Assembly: GCF_900102915.1 (NCBI RefSeq) | Contig: NZ_FNGG01000005.1 | Span: 100,556 to 164,555, forward strand | Source of the DNA: Salinimicrobium catena | Lineage (GTDB): Bacteria > Bacteroidota > Bacteroidia > Flavobacteriales > Flavobacteriaceae | Length of the DNA: 64,000 nt | Direction of reading: 5' to 3' | In this document: piece by piece, positions 36,383-44,123 of the stretch | How the letters are laid out: the number at the start of each line of letters is the position of its first letter | Position numbering within the stretch: the first letter of the stretch is position 1 | Made by a program: the position numbers and the translations under genes | The notes under the pieces: generated by a model | Databases searched by the model: none | The model's input: only the letters and a program-made list of their open reading frames with translations | What the model was told of the DNA's origin: nothing

Positions 36383-37777
36383 ATGTTTCAACTTCATACC
36401 ACTTATAAAAAGTTGCTGGCCGATACTTTTACCCCGGTGAGCGTCTACCTAAGGATAAGGGATAGGTTTCCCAATAGCCTCCTGCTGGAGAGCAGTGATT
36501 ATCATGGCAATGAGAACAGCTTCTCCTATATATGCTGTAATCCTATTGCCTCTATAAAAGTTCAAAATGAACGCATCGTTCAGAATTTTCCTGACGGTAC
36601 AGGATCCGATATCCCTATTGATCCTACCGTTAACGTTCCGGAAGTGATCAGGGAATTTTCTCAGAAATTCAGTTCTAACGGGCCACATTTTGATTTTATC
36701 AATCAGGGGCTTTTCGGCTACATTGCCTATGACGGCGTACGGTATTTTGAGAACATCAGCATCAGCAAAAAGCCCGGCGACCTGGAGATCCCCGAAATGT
36801 ATTATGCCGTTTATCAAAACATCATTGCCATCAACCATTTCAAGAACGAGGCATACATCTTTGACCACAGCTGTGATTCAGAAAGCAACCTGGACCGCCT
36901 GGAGCAGTTGATCAAAGTGAAGAATTTCTCGTCCTATCCTTTTTCTTCGGAAGGTTCACCGATTTCCAACGAGACAGATGAAGGATATATGGAAAAGGTT
37001 CGGCAGGCAAAAGAGCATCTTCAGCGGGGTGATGTTTTTCAAATGGTTTTATCCCGACGATTTTCACAGGCTTTTAAAGGAGATGAATTCAATGTATACC
37101 GGGCCCTGCGCAGTGTGAATCCTTCGCCGCATCTTTTTTATTTTGATTATGGCGACTTCAGGATATTTGGCAGTTCGCCCGAAGCGCAACTGGTGGTAAA
37201 GAATGACAAGGCAGAGATACATCCCATTGCCGGCACTTTTAAGCGTACCGGGAATGATGAACTTGACGCCCAGAGCGCGAAAGACCTCGCGGCAGACGAG
37301 AAAGAAAATTCAGAGCACGTGATGCTGGTAGATCTTGCCCGCAATGACCTCAGCAGGCATGGAAGTAACATACAGGTTGAAAAATATAAGGAAATTCAGT
37401 TCTTTTCACATGTGATCCACCTGGTAAGCAAGGTCACAGCAAAGAAAAAAGAAGGAACCTCTACCATGCAAATGGTGGCCGACACCTTTCCGGCAGGTAC
37501 CTTGAGCGGAGCACCCAAACATAAGGCGATGGAGCTGATCGAAAAATTTGAGAACGTGAATCGTGATTTCTACGGGGGCGCTATAGGATTCATGGATTTT
37601 AACGGCAATTTTAACCATGCCATCATGATCCGCTCTTTTTTAAGCAAGAACCATAGGTTGCATTACCAGGCGGGAGCCGGGATCGTTGCCGTTTCAAATG
37701 AAAAGAACGAATTACAGGAAGTGTATAATAAACTCGGAGCCCTGACAAAGGCTCTTGAAATAGCAGAAGAAATTTAA
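36383..37777 (+). CDS. trpE: Anthranilate synthase component I
   Basis: Makes anthranilate from chorismate with ammonia delivered by TrpG. 464 residues. The N-terminal Anth_synt_I_N region (FTPVSVYLRIRDRFPNSLLLESSDYHGNENSFSYICCNP) contains the LLES element that binds feedback Trp in TrpE. The chorismate-binding domain has RRFSQAFKGDEFNVYRALRSVNPSPHLFY, HPIAGTFKRTG, LVDLARNDLSRH, FPAGTLSGAPKHKAMELI and GGAIGFMDFNGNFNHAIMIRS. The position behind trpL and first in a full trp operon excludes PabB. Confidence 0.97.
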   Translation: MFQLHTTYKKLLADTFTPVSVYLRIRDRFPNSLLLESSDYHGNENSFSYICCNPIASIKVQNERIVQNFPDGTGSDIPIDPTVNVPEVIREFSQKFSSNGPHFDFINQGLFGYIAYDGVRYFENISISKKPGDLEIPEMYYAVYQNIIAINHFKNEAYIFDHSCDSESNLDRLEQLIKVKNFSSYPFSSEGSPISNETDEGYMEKVRQAKEHLQRGDVFQMVLSRRFSQAFKGDEFNVYRALRSVNPSPHLFYFDYGDFRIFGSSPEAQLVVKNDKAEIHPIAGTFKRTGNDELDAQSAKDLAADEKENSEHVMLVDLARNDLSRHGSNIQVEKYKEIQFFSHVIHLVSKVTAKKKEGTSTMQMVADTFPAGTLSGAPKHKAMELIEKFENVNRDFYGGAIGFMDFNGNFNHAIMIRSFLSKNHRLHYQAGAGIVAVSNEKNELQEVYNKLGALTKALEIAEEI

Positions 37778-37797
37778 TTTCTCTTTTTGAACAGAAT

Positions 37798-38430
37798 ATG
37801 GAAAAAAAGACTCATAAAAAAGTAAAAATACTGGTTATAGACAACTACGATTCGTTTGTTTACAACCTGGTGCATTACCTGGAAGAGCTGGATTGTGAAG
37901 TCACAGTGCGCCGCAATAATGAACTTGACCTGGAAGAGGTGGAAGATTATGATAAGGTCCTCCTCTCCCCCGGCCCCGGCATTCCCGATGAAGCCGGTCT
38001 GCTGAAAAAGATCATCTCGACTTACGCTCCCAAAAAGAGCATTTTAGGAGTATGTTTGGGGCAGCAGGCAATAGGGGAAGTATTTGGCGGCAAGATCATC
38101 AATCTCACCCAGGTTTATCACGGGGTTTCTTCCAAAATAAAACTCTGCGTGGCAGACGAAGTGCTGTTCAACGATCTCGATGAGGAACTTGAAGTAGGCC
38201 GTTACCACTCCTGGGTGGTAGACATGAAGCTTCCCGATTGTCTTGAAGCCACATCTTATGATGAGAACGGCCAGGTAATGTCCCTCCGCCATCGGTATTA
38301 TGATGTGCGGGGAGTGCAATTTCATCCTGAATCTGTGCTGACCCCGCAGGGTAAACAGATCATCAGGAATTGGGTGAAGGCCGAATTAAATAAAACTGAA
38401 GAAATTCTGGATCAAAAGGAAGAGGTATGA
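37798..38430 (+). CDS. trpG: Anthranilate synthase component II (glutamine amidotransferase)
   Basis: 210 residues, class I glutaminase: ILVIDNYDSFVYNLVHYLEE at the start, LLSPGPGIPDEAG, nucleophile Cys86 in GVCLGQQAIGEVFGG, and the His-Glu pair in VQFHPESVLT. It supplies ammonia to TrpE. Its last four bases overlap the trpD start (ATGA), implying coupled translation. Confidence 0.96.
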   Translation: MEKKTHKKVKILVIDNYDSFVYNLVHYLEELDCEVTVRRNNELDLEEVEDYDKVLLSPGPGIPDEAGLLKKIISTYAPKKSILGVCLGQQAIGEVFGGKIINLTQVYHGVSSKIKLCVADEVLFNDLDEELEVGRYHSWVVDMKLPDCLEATSYDENGQVMSLRHRYYDVRGVQFHPESVLTPQGKQIIRNWVKAELNKTEEILDQKEEV

Positions 38431-39422
38431 AGGAATTACTAAACAGGCTCATTTCCCACGAGACCATCAGCAAAGAGGAAGCGAAGCGGGTATTGATCAG
38501 CATTTCGAAAGGTGAATACAACGACAGCCAGATCGCTGCATTTTTAACCGTCTACATGATGCGCAGCATCACCCTGCATGAACTGGAAGGCTTCAGGGAC
38601 GCCTTGCTGGAGCTTTGCCTGCCAGTAGACCTGCAACAGTATGATCCCATTGATCTCTGCGGTACAGGGGGAGACGGCAAGGACACTTTCAATATTTCCA
38701 CCCTGGCCTCCTTCGTAACGGCCGGCGCAGGAATTCCGGTTGCCAAGCACGGTAATTATGGCGTTTCCTCTGGCTGCGGCAGCTCCAATGTGATGGAATA
38801 CCTTGGAATTAAATTCAGTAGTGACAAGGACTTTCTAGAAAAGAGCATGGATGAAGCGGGCATTTGTTTTCTGCATGCAGCCTTGTTTCACCCGGCGATG
38901 AAAAAAGTGGCTCCCATCAGGAAATCTTTGGCAGTAAAAACCTTTTTCAACATGCTGGGCCCAATGGTGAATCCGGCGTTTCCTAAAAAGCAGGTGGTAG
39001 GGGTGTTCAACCTGGAGCTGGCCAGAATGTACGGTTACCTTTATCAAAAGACAGATAAAGAATTCACTATTTTACATTCCCTTGACGGCTATGATGAGAT
39101 CTCGCTGACCGGAAACACCAAATTCATTTCCAATTCTTCGGAAGGAGTCCTAAAACCTGAAGATCTTGGGGTGAAGCAGATCAGTGCAGAAGATATTTCC
39201 GGCGGAAGTACGGTTAAATCAGCCGCGACTGTTTTCATGAATGTTTTGGAAGGTAAGGGAACCGAAGCCCAGAACAATGTGGTTTGCGCCAACGCGGGCA
39301 TAGCAGTCCACACGGCTTCAGGAATTTCTCCGGCAGCAGGTTTTGAAAAGGCCAAAGAATCGCTGCTTTCAGGAAAAGCTTTAAAGAGTTTTAAAAAGCT
39401 TCAACAGTTGAGTCAGGTATAA
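38427..39422 (+). CDS. trpD: Anthranilate phosphoribosyltransferase
   Basis: Transfers phosphoribose from PRPP to anthranilate. 331 residues. The glycine-rich PRPP site LCGTGGDGKDTFNIST, the loop VAKHGNYGVSSGCGSSNVMEYLG and HPAMKKVAPIRKSLAVKTFFNMLGPMVNP are all present. The start overlaps the end of trpG by 4 bases. Confidence 0.97.
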   Translation: MKELLNRLISHETISKEEAKRVLISISKGEYNDSQIAAFLTVYMMRSITLHELEGFRDALLELCLPVDLQQYDPIDLCGTGGDGKDTFNISTLASFVTAGAGIPVAKHGNYGVSSGCGSSNVMEYLGIKFSSDKDFLEKSMDEAGICFLHAALFHPAMKKVAPIRKSLAVKTFFNMLGPMVNPAFPKKQVVGVFNLELARMYGYLYQKTDKEFTILHSLDGYDEISLTGNTKFISNSSEGVLKPEDLGVKQISAEDISGGSTVKSAATVFMNVLEGKGTEAQNNVVCANAGIAVHTASGISPAAGFEKAKESLLSGKALKSFKKLQQLSQV

Positions 39423-39433
39423 AAACGAAAGAA

Positions 39434-40219
39434 ATGAATATTTTAGAGAAAATAGCAGCCCATAAACGCGTCGAAGTAGCAGAGAGCAAAGAAGAAGTGC
39501 CATTGGAAGCGCTTGAACTTTTACCCCATTTTAAGCGGAAATGTATTTCCTTAAAGGAAAGGTTACAGCAATTCTCTACCGGCATCATAGCTGAATTTAA
39601 AAGACGTTCTCCTTCTCATCCCGAAATAAATCTGGAGGCTGAAGTTGAAAAGATCGCCTTAGGCTATGCAAAAGCCGGTGCTGCAGGAATTTCTGTGCTT
39701 ACCGATGAAGAGTTCTTCGGGGGCAGCCTGGACGATCTCATGCAGGCGCGGGAAGCTGTAAACCTCCCCTTGCTGCGGAAGGATTTTATCATCGACGAAT
39801 ACCAGATCTATGAAGCCAAGGCCGCCGGGGCCGATGTGATCCTGTTGATCGCCGCTATTCTAAATCGAAATCAGATAGCTAGATTCGCAAAAACGGCTAA
39901 GAAACTCGGGCTGGAGGTGTTGCTGGAAGTGCATAATGAAGAGGAACTGGAAAGATCTTTGATGCCGAACCTGGACATGATAGGAGTGAATAACCGAAAT
40001 CTAAAAACCTTTGAAATTGACCTTGAAAACAGCAAGAACCTCGCAGAAAAGATCCCCGCTGAGTATGTTAAGATCTCCGAAAGCGGCATTAGCGAAACAG
40101 TCGCTATCAAGGAACTTCAAAAATCTGGTTTTCAGGGCTTTTTGATCGGGGGCAACTTCATGGCTACAAATGATCCCGGAAAAAGCGCTGCAGAATTCAT
40201 TAAAGAACTTAAAGGATAA
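39434..40219 (+). CDS. trpC: Indole-3-glycerol phosphate synthase
   Basis: 261 residues, a TIM barrel that closes the indole ring with loss of CO2. Motifs are AEFKRRSPSHPEI (catalytic Lys in FKRRSPS), GISVLTDEEFFGGS, LPLLRKDFIIDEYQIYEAKAAGADVILLI, IGVNNRNLKTFEID and SESGIS, with GFLIGGNFM at the end. Not fused to TrpF, which follows after 2 bases as a separate gene. Confidence 0.97.
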   Translation: MNILEKIAAHKRVEVAESKEEVPLEALELLPHFKRKCISLKERLQQFSTGIIAEFKRRSPSHPEINLEAEVEKIALGYAKAGAAGISVLTDEEFFGGSLDDLMQAREAVNLPLLRKDFIIDEYQIYEAKAAGADVILLIAAILNRNQIARFAKTAKKLGLEVLLEVHNEEELERSLMPNLDMIGVNNRNLKTFEIDLENSKNLAEKIPAEYVKISESGISETVAIKELQKSGFQGFLIGGNFMATNDPGKSAAEFIKELKG

Positions 40220-40221
40220 CA

Positions 40222-40881
40222 ATGGACCTGAAATTAAAGATTTGCGGCATGAGAGAACCTGAAAATATTCAGCAGGTTTCCTTGTTACGGCCAGATTACT
40301 TTGGCTTGATCTTCTATGAAGGTTCTCCCAGGTTCGTAAGTGAAGACATTGGAAATCCAGGACAGGAAATTAAAAAGGTGGGGGTTTTTGTAAATGCTTC
40401 GGAAGAGTATATCCTGGAAAAGGTAAAAAAATTCGGACTTTCAGCCGTACAGTTACATGGTGGAGAAAGCGCTGACTTCTGCAGCCGGCTCAAAAAAGAC
40501 GCAGGAATATTTCCGCAGATCATTAAGGTCTTCAGCATAAAAGAAGCCTTCGATTTTCAGCTTTTAAAAGATTTTGAAGAACATGTAGACCTTTTCCTTT
40601 TTGACACCAAAGGCAGGCAGCATGGCGGCAACGGAATTGCCTTCAATTGGAAAGTATTAAAAGATTATTCATCCACTACCCCATTTTTCCTGAGCGGCGG
40701 AATTGGCCCTGATGAGGTGCCGGCGATCAAAAATCTCTATAAATACTTTCAAAATGAGGGGAAGCAAAACGTCTTCTACGGGGTAGATGTGAATAGCAGA
40801 TTCGAAAATGCACCGGGGCTTAAAAATGCAGATAAACTAAGGAATTTTAAGAAGGAACTTTTTTCAGTAGAACAAAAATAG
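40222..40881 (+). CDS. trpF: Phosphoribosylanthranilate isomerase
   Basis: 219 residues. The catalytic Cys is in [13 protein letters not shown], near the N-terminus. Then come [35 protein letters not shown], the Asp in [15 protein letters not shown] and [12 protein letters not shown]. The [17 protein letters not shown] end is typical. It performs the Amadori rearrangement between TrpD and TrpC. It ends 4 bases before trpB. Confidence 0.95.
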   Translation: MDLKLKICGMREPENIQQVSLLRPDYFGLIFYEGSPRFVSEDIGNPGQEIKKVGVFVNASEEYILEKVKKFGLSAVQLHGGESADFCSRLKKDAGIFPQIIKVFSIKEAFDFQLLKDFEEHVDLFLFDTKGRQHGGNGIAFNWKVLKDYSSTTPFFLSGGIGPDEVPAIKNLYKYFQNEGKQNVFYGVDVNSRFENAPGLKNADKLRNFKKELFSVEQK

Positions 40882-40885
40882 AACA

Positions 40886-42067
40886 ATGAACTACCAGGTA
40901 AACGAAAAAGGATATTACGGCGATTTTGGCGGAGCGTTCATTCCCGAAATGCTCTACCCCAACGTGGAGGAATTGAGAAAGAATTACCTCAACATCATGC
41001 AGGAAGAGTCTTTTCAGAAGGAATTTAACCAACTGCTGAAGGATTATGTGGGCCGGCCAACACCATTATATTATGCAGAACGTTTCAGCAAAAATTACAA
41101 TACAAAGATCTATTTGAAGCGGGAGGATCTTTGCCATACCGGGGCACATAAGGTGAACAATACCATTGGGCAGATCCTTATGGCAAAAAGGCTGGGCAAG
41201 AGCCGCATCATTGCCGAGACCGGTGCCGGGCAGCACGGGGTGGCCACCGCGACCGTCTGTGCCCTTATGGGTCTGGAATGCATCGTCTACATGGGAGAGA
41301 TCGATATCGCAAGACAGGCACCCAACGTGGCTCGAATGAAAATGCTCGGAGCGACGGTGATCCCCGCAAGATCGGGCAGCAAAACCCTAAAAGATGCCAC
41401 CAATGAAGCCATTCGCGACTGGATCAATAATCCGATGGACACGCATTACATCATAGGCTCGGTGGTGGGGCCGCACCCTTACCCAGATATGGTGGCAAGG
41501 TTCCAAAGCGTAATTTCAGAAGAGGTTAAAAAACAACTTCTGGAAAAGGAAGGCCGGGAAGATCCCGATTTTGTGGTTGCCTGTGTTGGCGGCGGAAGCA
41601 ACGCGGCAGGTTTATACTACCATTACCTCAACAATGAAAAGGTGGGCATCATCGCGGTGGAAGCCGCGGGGGAAGGTGTCCTGAGCGGAAAAAGCGCGGC
41701 TACCTCTGCTCTTGGAAAGGAAGGCATCATTCACGGCAGCAAGACCTTGCTGATGCAGACCCAGGACGGGCAGATCACCGAACCTTATTCCATTTCGGCA
41801 GGACTCGATTATCCCGGAGTAGGTCCCATGCATGCCAACCTCTTTAAAACAGGCCGGGGAGAATTTATTTCGGTCACCGATGCCGAAGCCATGGCAGCCG
41901 GGCTTGAACTTTCCAAACTGGAGGGGATCATCCCCGCAATTGAAACCGCGCATGCCCTGGCCATATTTGAAACCCGAAGATTCAAAGAAGATGATGTGGT
42001 CGTGGTAAACCTTTCCGGTCGCGGGGATAAAGATCTGAACACTTACATTGAACATTTCAACCTTTAA
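40886..42067 (+). CDS. trpB: Tryptophan synthase beta chain
   Basis: 393 residues. The pyridoxal phosphate lysine is Lys89 in [13 protein letters not shown]. Also seen are [40 protein letters not shown] (phosphate cup), and [12 protein letters not shown], with [12 protein letters not shown] at the end. It condenses indole with serine. A 53-base gap with a palindromic repeat separates it from trpA, unlike the tight spacing elsewhere in the operon. Confidence 0.98.
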   Translation: MNYQVNEKGYYGDFGGAFIPEMLYPNVEELRKNYLNIMQEESFQKEFNQLLKDYVGRPTPLYYAERFSKNYNTKIYLKREDLCHTGAHKVNNTIGQILMAKRLGKSRIIAETGAGQHGVATATVCALMGLECIVYMGEIDIARQAPNVARMKMLGATVIPARSGSKTLKDATNEAIRDWINNPMDTHYIIGSVVGPHPYPDMVARFQSVISEEVKKQLLEKEGREDPDFVVACVGGGSNAAGLYYHYLNNEKVGIIAVEAAGEGVLSGKSAATSALGKEGIIHGSKTLLMQTQDGQITEPYSISAGLDYPGVGPMHANLFKTGRGEFISVTDAEAMAAGLELSKLEGIIPAIETAHALAIFETRRFKEDDVVVVNLSGRGDKDLNTYIEHFNL

Positions 42068-42077
42068 AACCTCTAGA

Positions 42078-42104
42078 CCTAACAGGTTTTAGAAACCTGT
42101 TAGG
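42078..42104. repeat. REP-like palindrome between trpB and trpA
   Basis: Perfect 12-base arms CCTAACAGGTTT (42078-42089) and AAACCTGTTAGG (42093-42104) with a 3-nt loop. There is no U-tract, so it is not a plain terminator. Similar in design to the element at 51874-51907. Confidence 0.75.
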
Positions 42105-42120
42105 CCTGAATTTTGAAACT

Positions 42121-42888
42121 ATGAATAGAATAAAACAAAAGCTGCAGGAAGACCCACAGAAAAAATTGCTTTCCATCTACTTTACTGCAGGTTATCCGCA
42201 GCCTGAAAATACCGTACCCATTATCGAGGACCTGGAGAAAAGCGGGGTCGACATGATAGAGATCGGCCTCCCCTTTAGCGATCCTTTAGCCGATGGGCCT
42301 ACAATACAGGAAAGTTCTCAGGTAGCTTTAAAGAACGGAATGACCACTCAAAGGCTTTTTGAACAACTAAAGGACATCCGTAAAGCGGTTTCCATTCCTT
42401 TGCTTATAATGGGCTATTTTAATCCTATCCTTCAGTTTGGAGTAGAAAAGTTCTGCCAGAAGTGTAAAGAAACTGGTATAGATGGGCTGATCATCCCCGA
42501 TCTTCCGGTAGAGGAATATTTGCTTCAGTATAAAGAGATCTTCAGAAAATATGATCTGCTGCCGGTATTTTTGATCACCCCGCAAACTTCCGAAGAAAGG
42601 ATAAGGGCCATCGATTCAGCTTCAGAAGGCTTCATCTATATGGTAAGCAGCGCCAGCGTTACCGGCGGCACAGGTGGTTTTGGCCCTGAACAAAAAGCTT
42701 ATTTTGAGCGGGTGTCAAAAATGGGATTAAACGCGCCTCTTATTGTTGGTTTTGGAATAAAGGATGCAGAAACTTTTGAGCAGGCAACCGCGAACACGAA
42801 AGGGGCTATCATTGGCAGTGCGTTCATCAAGCATCTTACGAAGCACGGAACCAGGAATATCGCCGGCTTCACCCGCATAATCCGCTGA
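42121..42888 (+). CDS. trpA: Tryptophan synthase alpha chain
   Basis: 255 residues, a TIM barrel cleaving indole-3-glycerol phosphate. Catalytic Glu is in DMIEIGLPFSDPLADGPTIQ and Asp in the same block (PLADGP). Also seen are LIMGYFNPILQFG, GLIIPDLPVEE, FIYMVSSASVTGGTGG and LIVGFGIKDAE. Last gene of the trp operon; I see no strong terminator in the 80 bases downstream. Confidence 0.97.
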   Translation: MNRIKQKLQEDPQKKLLSIYFTAGYPQPENTVPIIEDLEKSGVDMIEIGLPFSDPLADGPTIQESSQVALKNGMTTQRLFEQLKDIRKAVSIPLLIMGYFNPILQFGVEKFCQKCKETGIDGLIIPDLPVEEYLLQYKEIFRKYDLLPVFLITPQTSEERIRAIDSASEGFIYMVSSASVTGGTGGFGPEQKAYFERVSKMGLNAPLIVGFGIKDAETFEQATANTKGAIIGSAFIKHLTKHGTRNIAGFTRIIR

Positions 42889-42970
42889 CTTTAACCTTCT
42901 TATAACAAGGATTTAATATAGCCAACAACCTGTTTTTTGTATCTTGAAGAGAATCTAAAAAACGAATGTT

Positions 42971-43129
42971 ATGGGAATTATAGAAGACAATAAAAAAAAG
43001 AAAGACAGACAACGCAGAAGACGTAGCGACAATGACCCATTAAGCGGTGAGATTGGGAACAGAGATATTGAAACCAATGATTTTGATATTGATGAACCAA
43101 GGATCAAAGACCAGAAAAACAAAAAGTAA
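42971..43129 (+). CDS. 52-residue charged protein of unknown function, coupled to THX
   Basis: A short ORF starting MGIIEDNKKKKDRQRRRRSD, Lys/Arg-rich in the first third and acidic afterwards (IETNDFDIDEP). Its TAA shares an A with the ATG of the next gene (TAATG), which is a recognisable ribosomal protein; that coupling is the main support for it being real. It could be a small ribosome- or RNA-associated protein. No family recognised. Confidence 0.6.
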   Translation: MGIIEDNKKKKDRQRRRRSDNDPLSGEIGNRDIETNDFDIDEPRIKDQKNKK

Positions 43130-43263
43130 TGGGAAAAGGTGATAAAAAGACCAAAAGAGGAAAAATTTCCATCAACAGTTATGGAAAATTGCGCCCGAGA
43201 AGAAAAAAATTTAAGGTGAGTCCTAAAAAGACAAAAAATCCTCTTGAAAAAGAACCCGTTTAG
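43129..43263 (+). CDS. 30S ribosomal protein THX
   Basis: 44 residues beginning GKGDKKTKRGKISINSYGK then LRPRRKK, matching the bTHX pattern GKGD(R/K)(R/K)T(R/K)RGKI....YGK.RPR. In Thermus this peptide fills a cavity in the head of the 30S subunit and stabilises 16S rRNA. The tail after RPRRKK is about 18 residues longer than the Thermus form. It overlaps the preceding small gene by one base and the convergent UDG-like gene by four. Confidence 0.88.
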   Translation: MGKGDKKTKRGKISINSYGKLRPRRKKFKVSPKKTKNPLEKEPV

Positions 43264-43919
43264 TTCTCAAGGAACTGACGGTACTGCAAGACCCTGAAGT
43301 CAATCGTATTGAATTCAGGGTTTTGTTTTTTTAGGTCCTTGTAAAGCTGCATACTTCCAATCGCTCGGTTAGCAGATCCCGAAGGTGCGGTCAAAGATAC
43401 CGTATTGATGGCCCTCCCGTCAAGAACGAACTGGTGAACACGCGGCACCTGGTTGGAAACCACTTTAAGACTAAGGCCGTACTCTTTTAAGTGTCTCCTG
43501 AAAAAGAATTCAGGACCATTCTTACTATTCCCGCCGGTAAAAAGCAAGGTGTCGATCTTTTCATGCCTTTTTAAAATGGAGATGAGATCGCGGAGTTCCA
43601 CCTCCTGCATTCCCAGATCTGAGGCGTCGATCTTTTCCCTTCGGCAACTCTCTACCGTATCACATATCCCTATGCCTTTGTTTCTAAGGAACTGCTTTCT
43701 TTCCTTAACCGCTTCTTCAGTGGTTTCAAAGGAAAGATCAAGATCAAAAACCCGGTCAATTACCTGCCACAGTAATCCGTCACGGCTTCCGTAGCAAAAA
43801 TCCACATCCCCTTCTCTTAATTCACGGGATGTGAACCGTGGCGGAGGCAAAGTGCCCACGATAAGTTTTGTAGCATTTTCAGGAATGAACGGGCTGTAGG
43901 GATGGGTATGGTGAAACAT
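43260..43919 (-). CDS. Uracil-DNA glycosylase superfamily protein
   Basis: 219 residues. The start has the superfamily motif A region ATKLIVGTLPPPRFTSRELREGDVDFCYGSRDGLLWQVI, equivalent to the GxxPxx...W/YG......FW layout of UDG-like proteins. IGICDTVESCRREKIDASDLGMQ and the end PSGSANRAI (motif B-like) follow. Activity on uracil or mismatched bases is likely but the exact class is not determinable. Minus strand, overlapping the THX gene at its 3' end. Confidence 0.8.
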   Translation of the reverse strand: MFHHTHPYSPFIPENATKLIVGTLPPPRFTSRELREGDVDFCYGSRDGLLWQVIDRVFDLDLSFETTEEAVKERKQFLRNKGIGICDTVESCRREKIDASDLGMQEVELRDLISILKRHEKIDTLLFTGGNSKNGPEFFFRRHLKEYGLSLKVVSNQVPRVHQFVLDGRAINTVSLTAPSGSANRAIGSMQLYKDLKKQNPEFNTIDFRVLQYRQFLEN

Positions 43920-43969
43920 AGATTAACAGACAATTTTTTATGTTATTACAAAATTTGAGCCACTGCGCG

Positions 43970-44120
43970 GAAATTCAAAATTCAAAATTCCAAATACAAG
44001 ATTCAAGGTTCAAGGTTCAAGGTTCAAGCTAAATGGTTCTCGGAGCTTGATGTTTGATTTTTGTGATTGCACTTCGATTTTCTCACATCTCACATCTCCC
44101 ATCTCACATCTCAAGTCTCA
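43970..44120. repeat. Short tandem repeat tracts between the UDG-like and pyc genes
   Basis: ATTCAAA/GTTCAAG heptamer-like repeats occupy about 43971-44030 and CTCACAT(CT) repeats about 44081-44120. They are imperfect and end right at the pyc stop codon. No gene or terminator visible in this gap. Confidence 0.7.
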
Positions 44121-44123
44121 CAT

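Noticed and set aside
36383..37777. Reading this gene as PabB or a menaquinone isochorismate synthase
   Set aside because: The leader peptide and the complete trp operon order fix it as TrpE.
43970..44120. Possible CRISPR-like array
   Set aside because: The repeats are 7-8 base slippage-type units without equal-length unique spacers and no cas genes are nearby.
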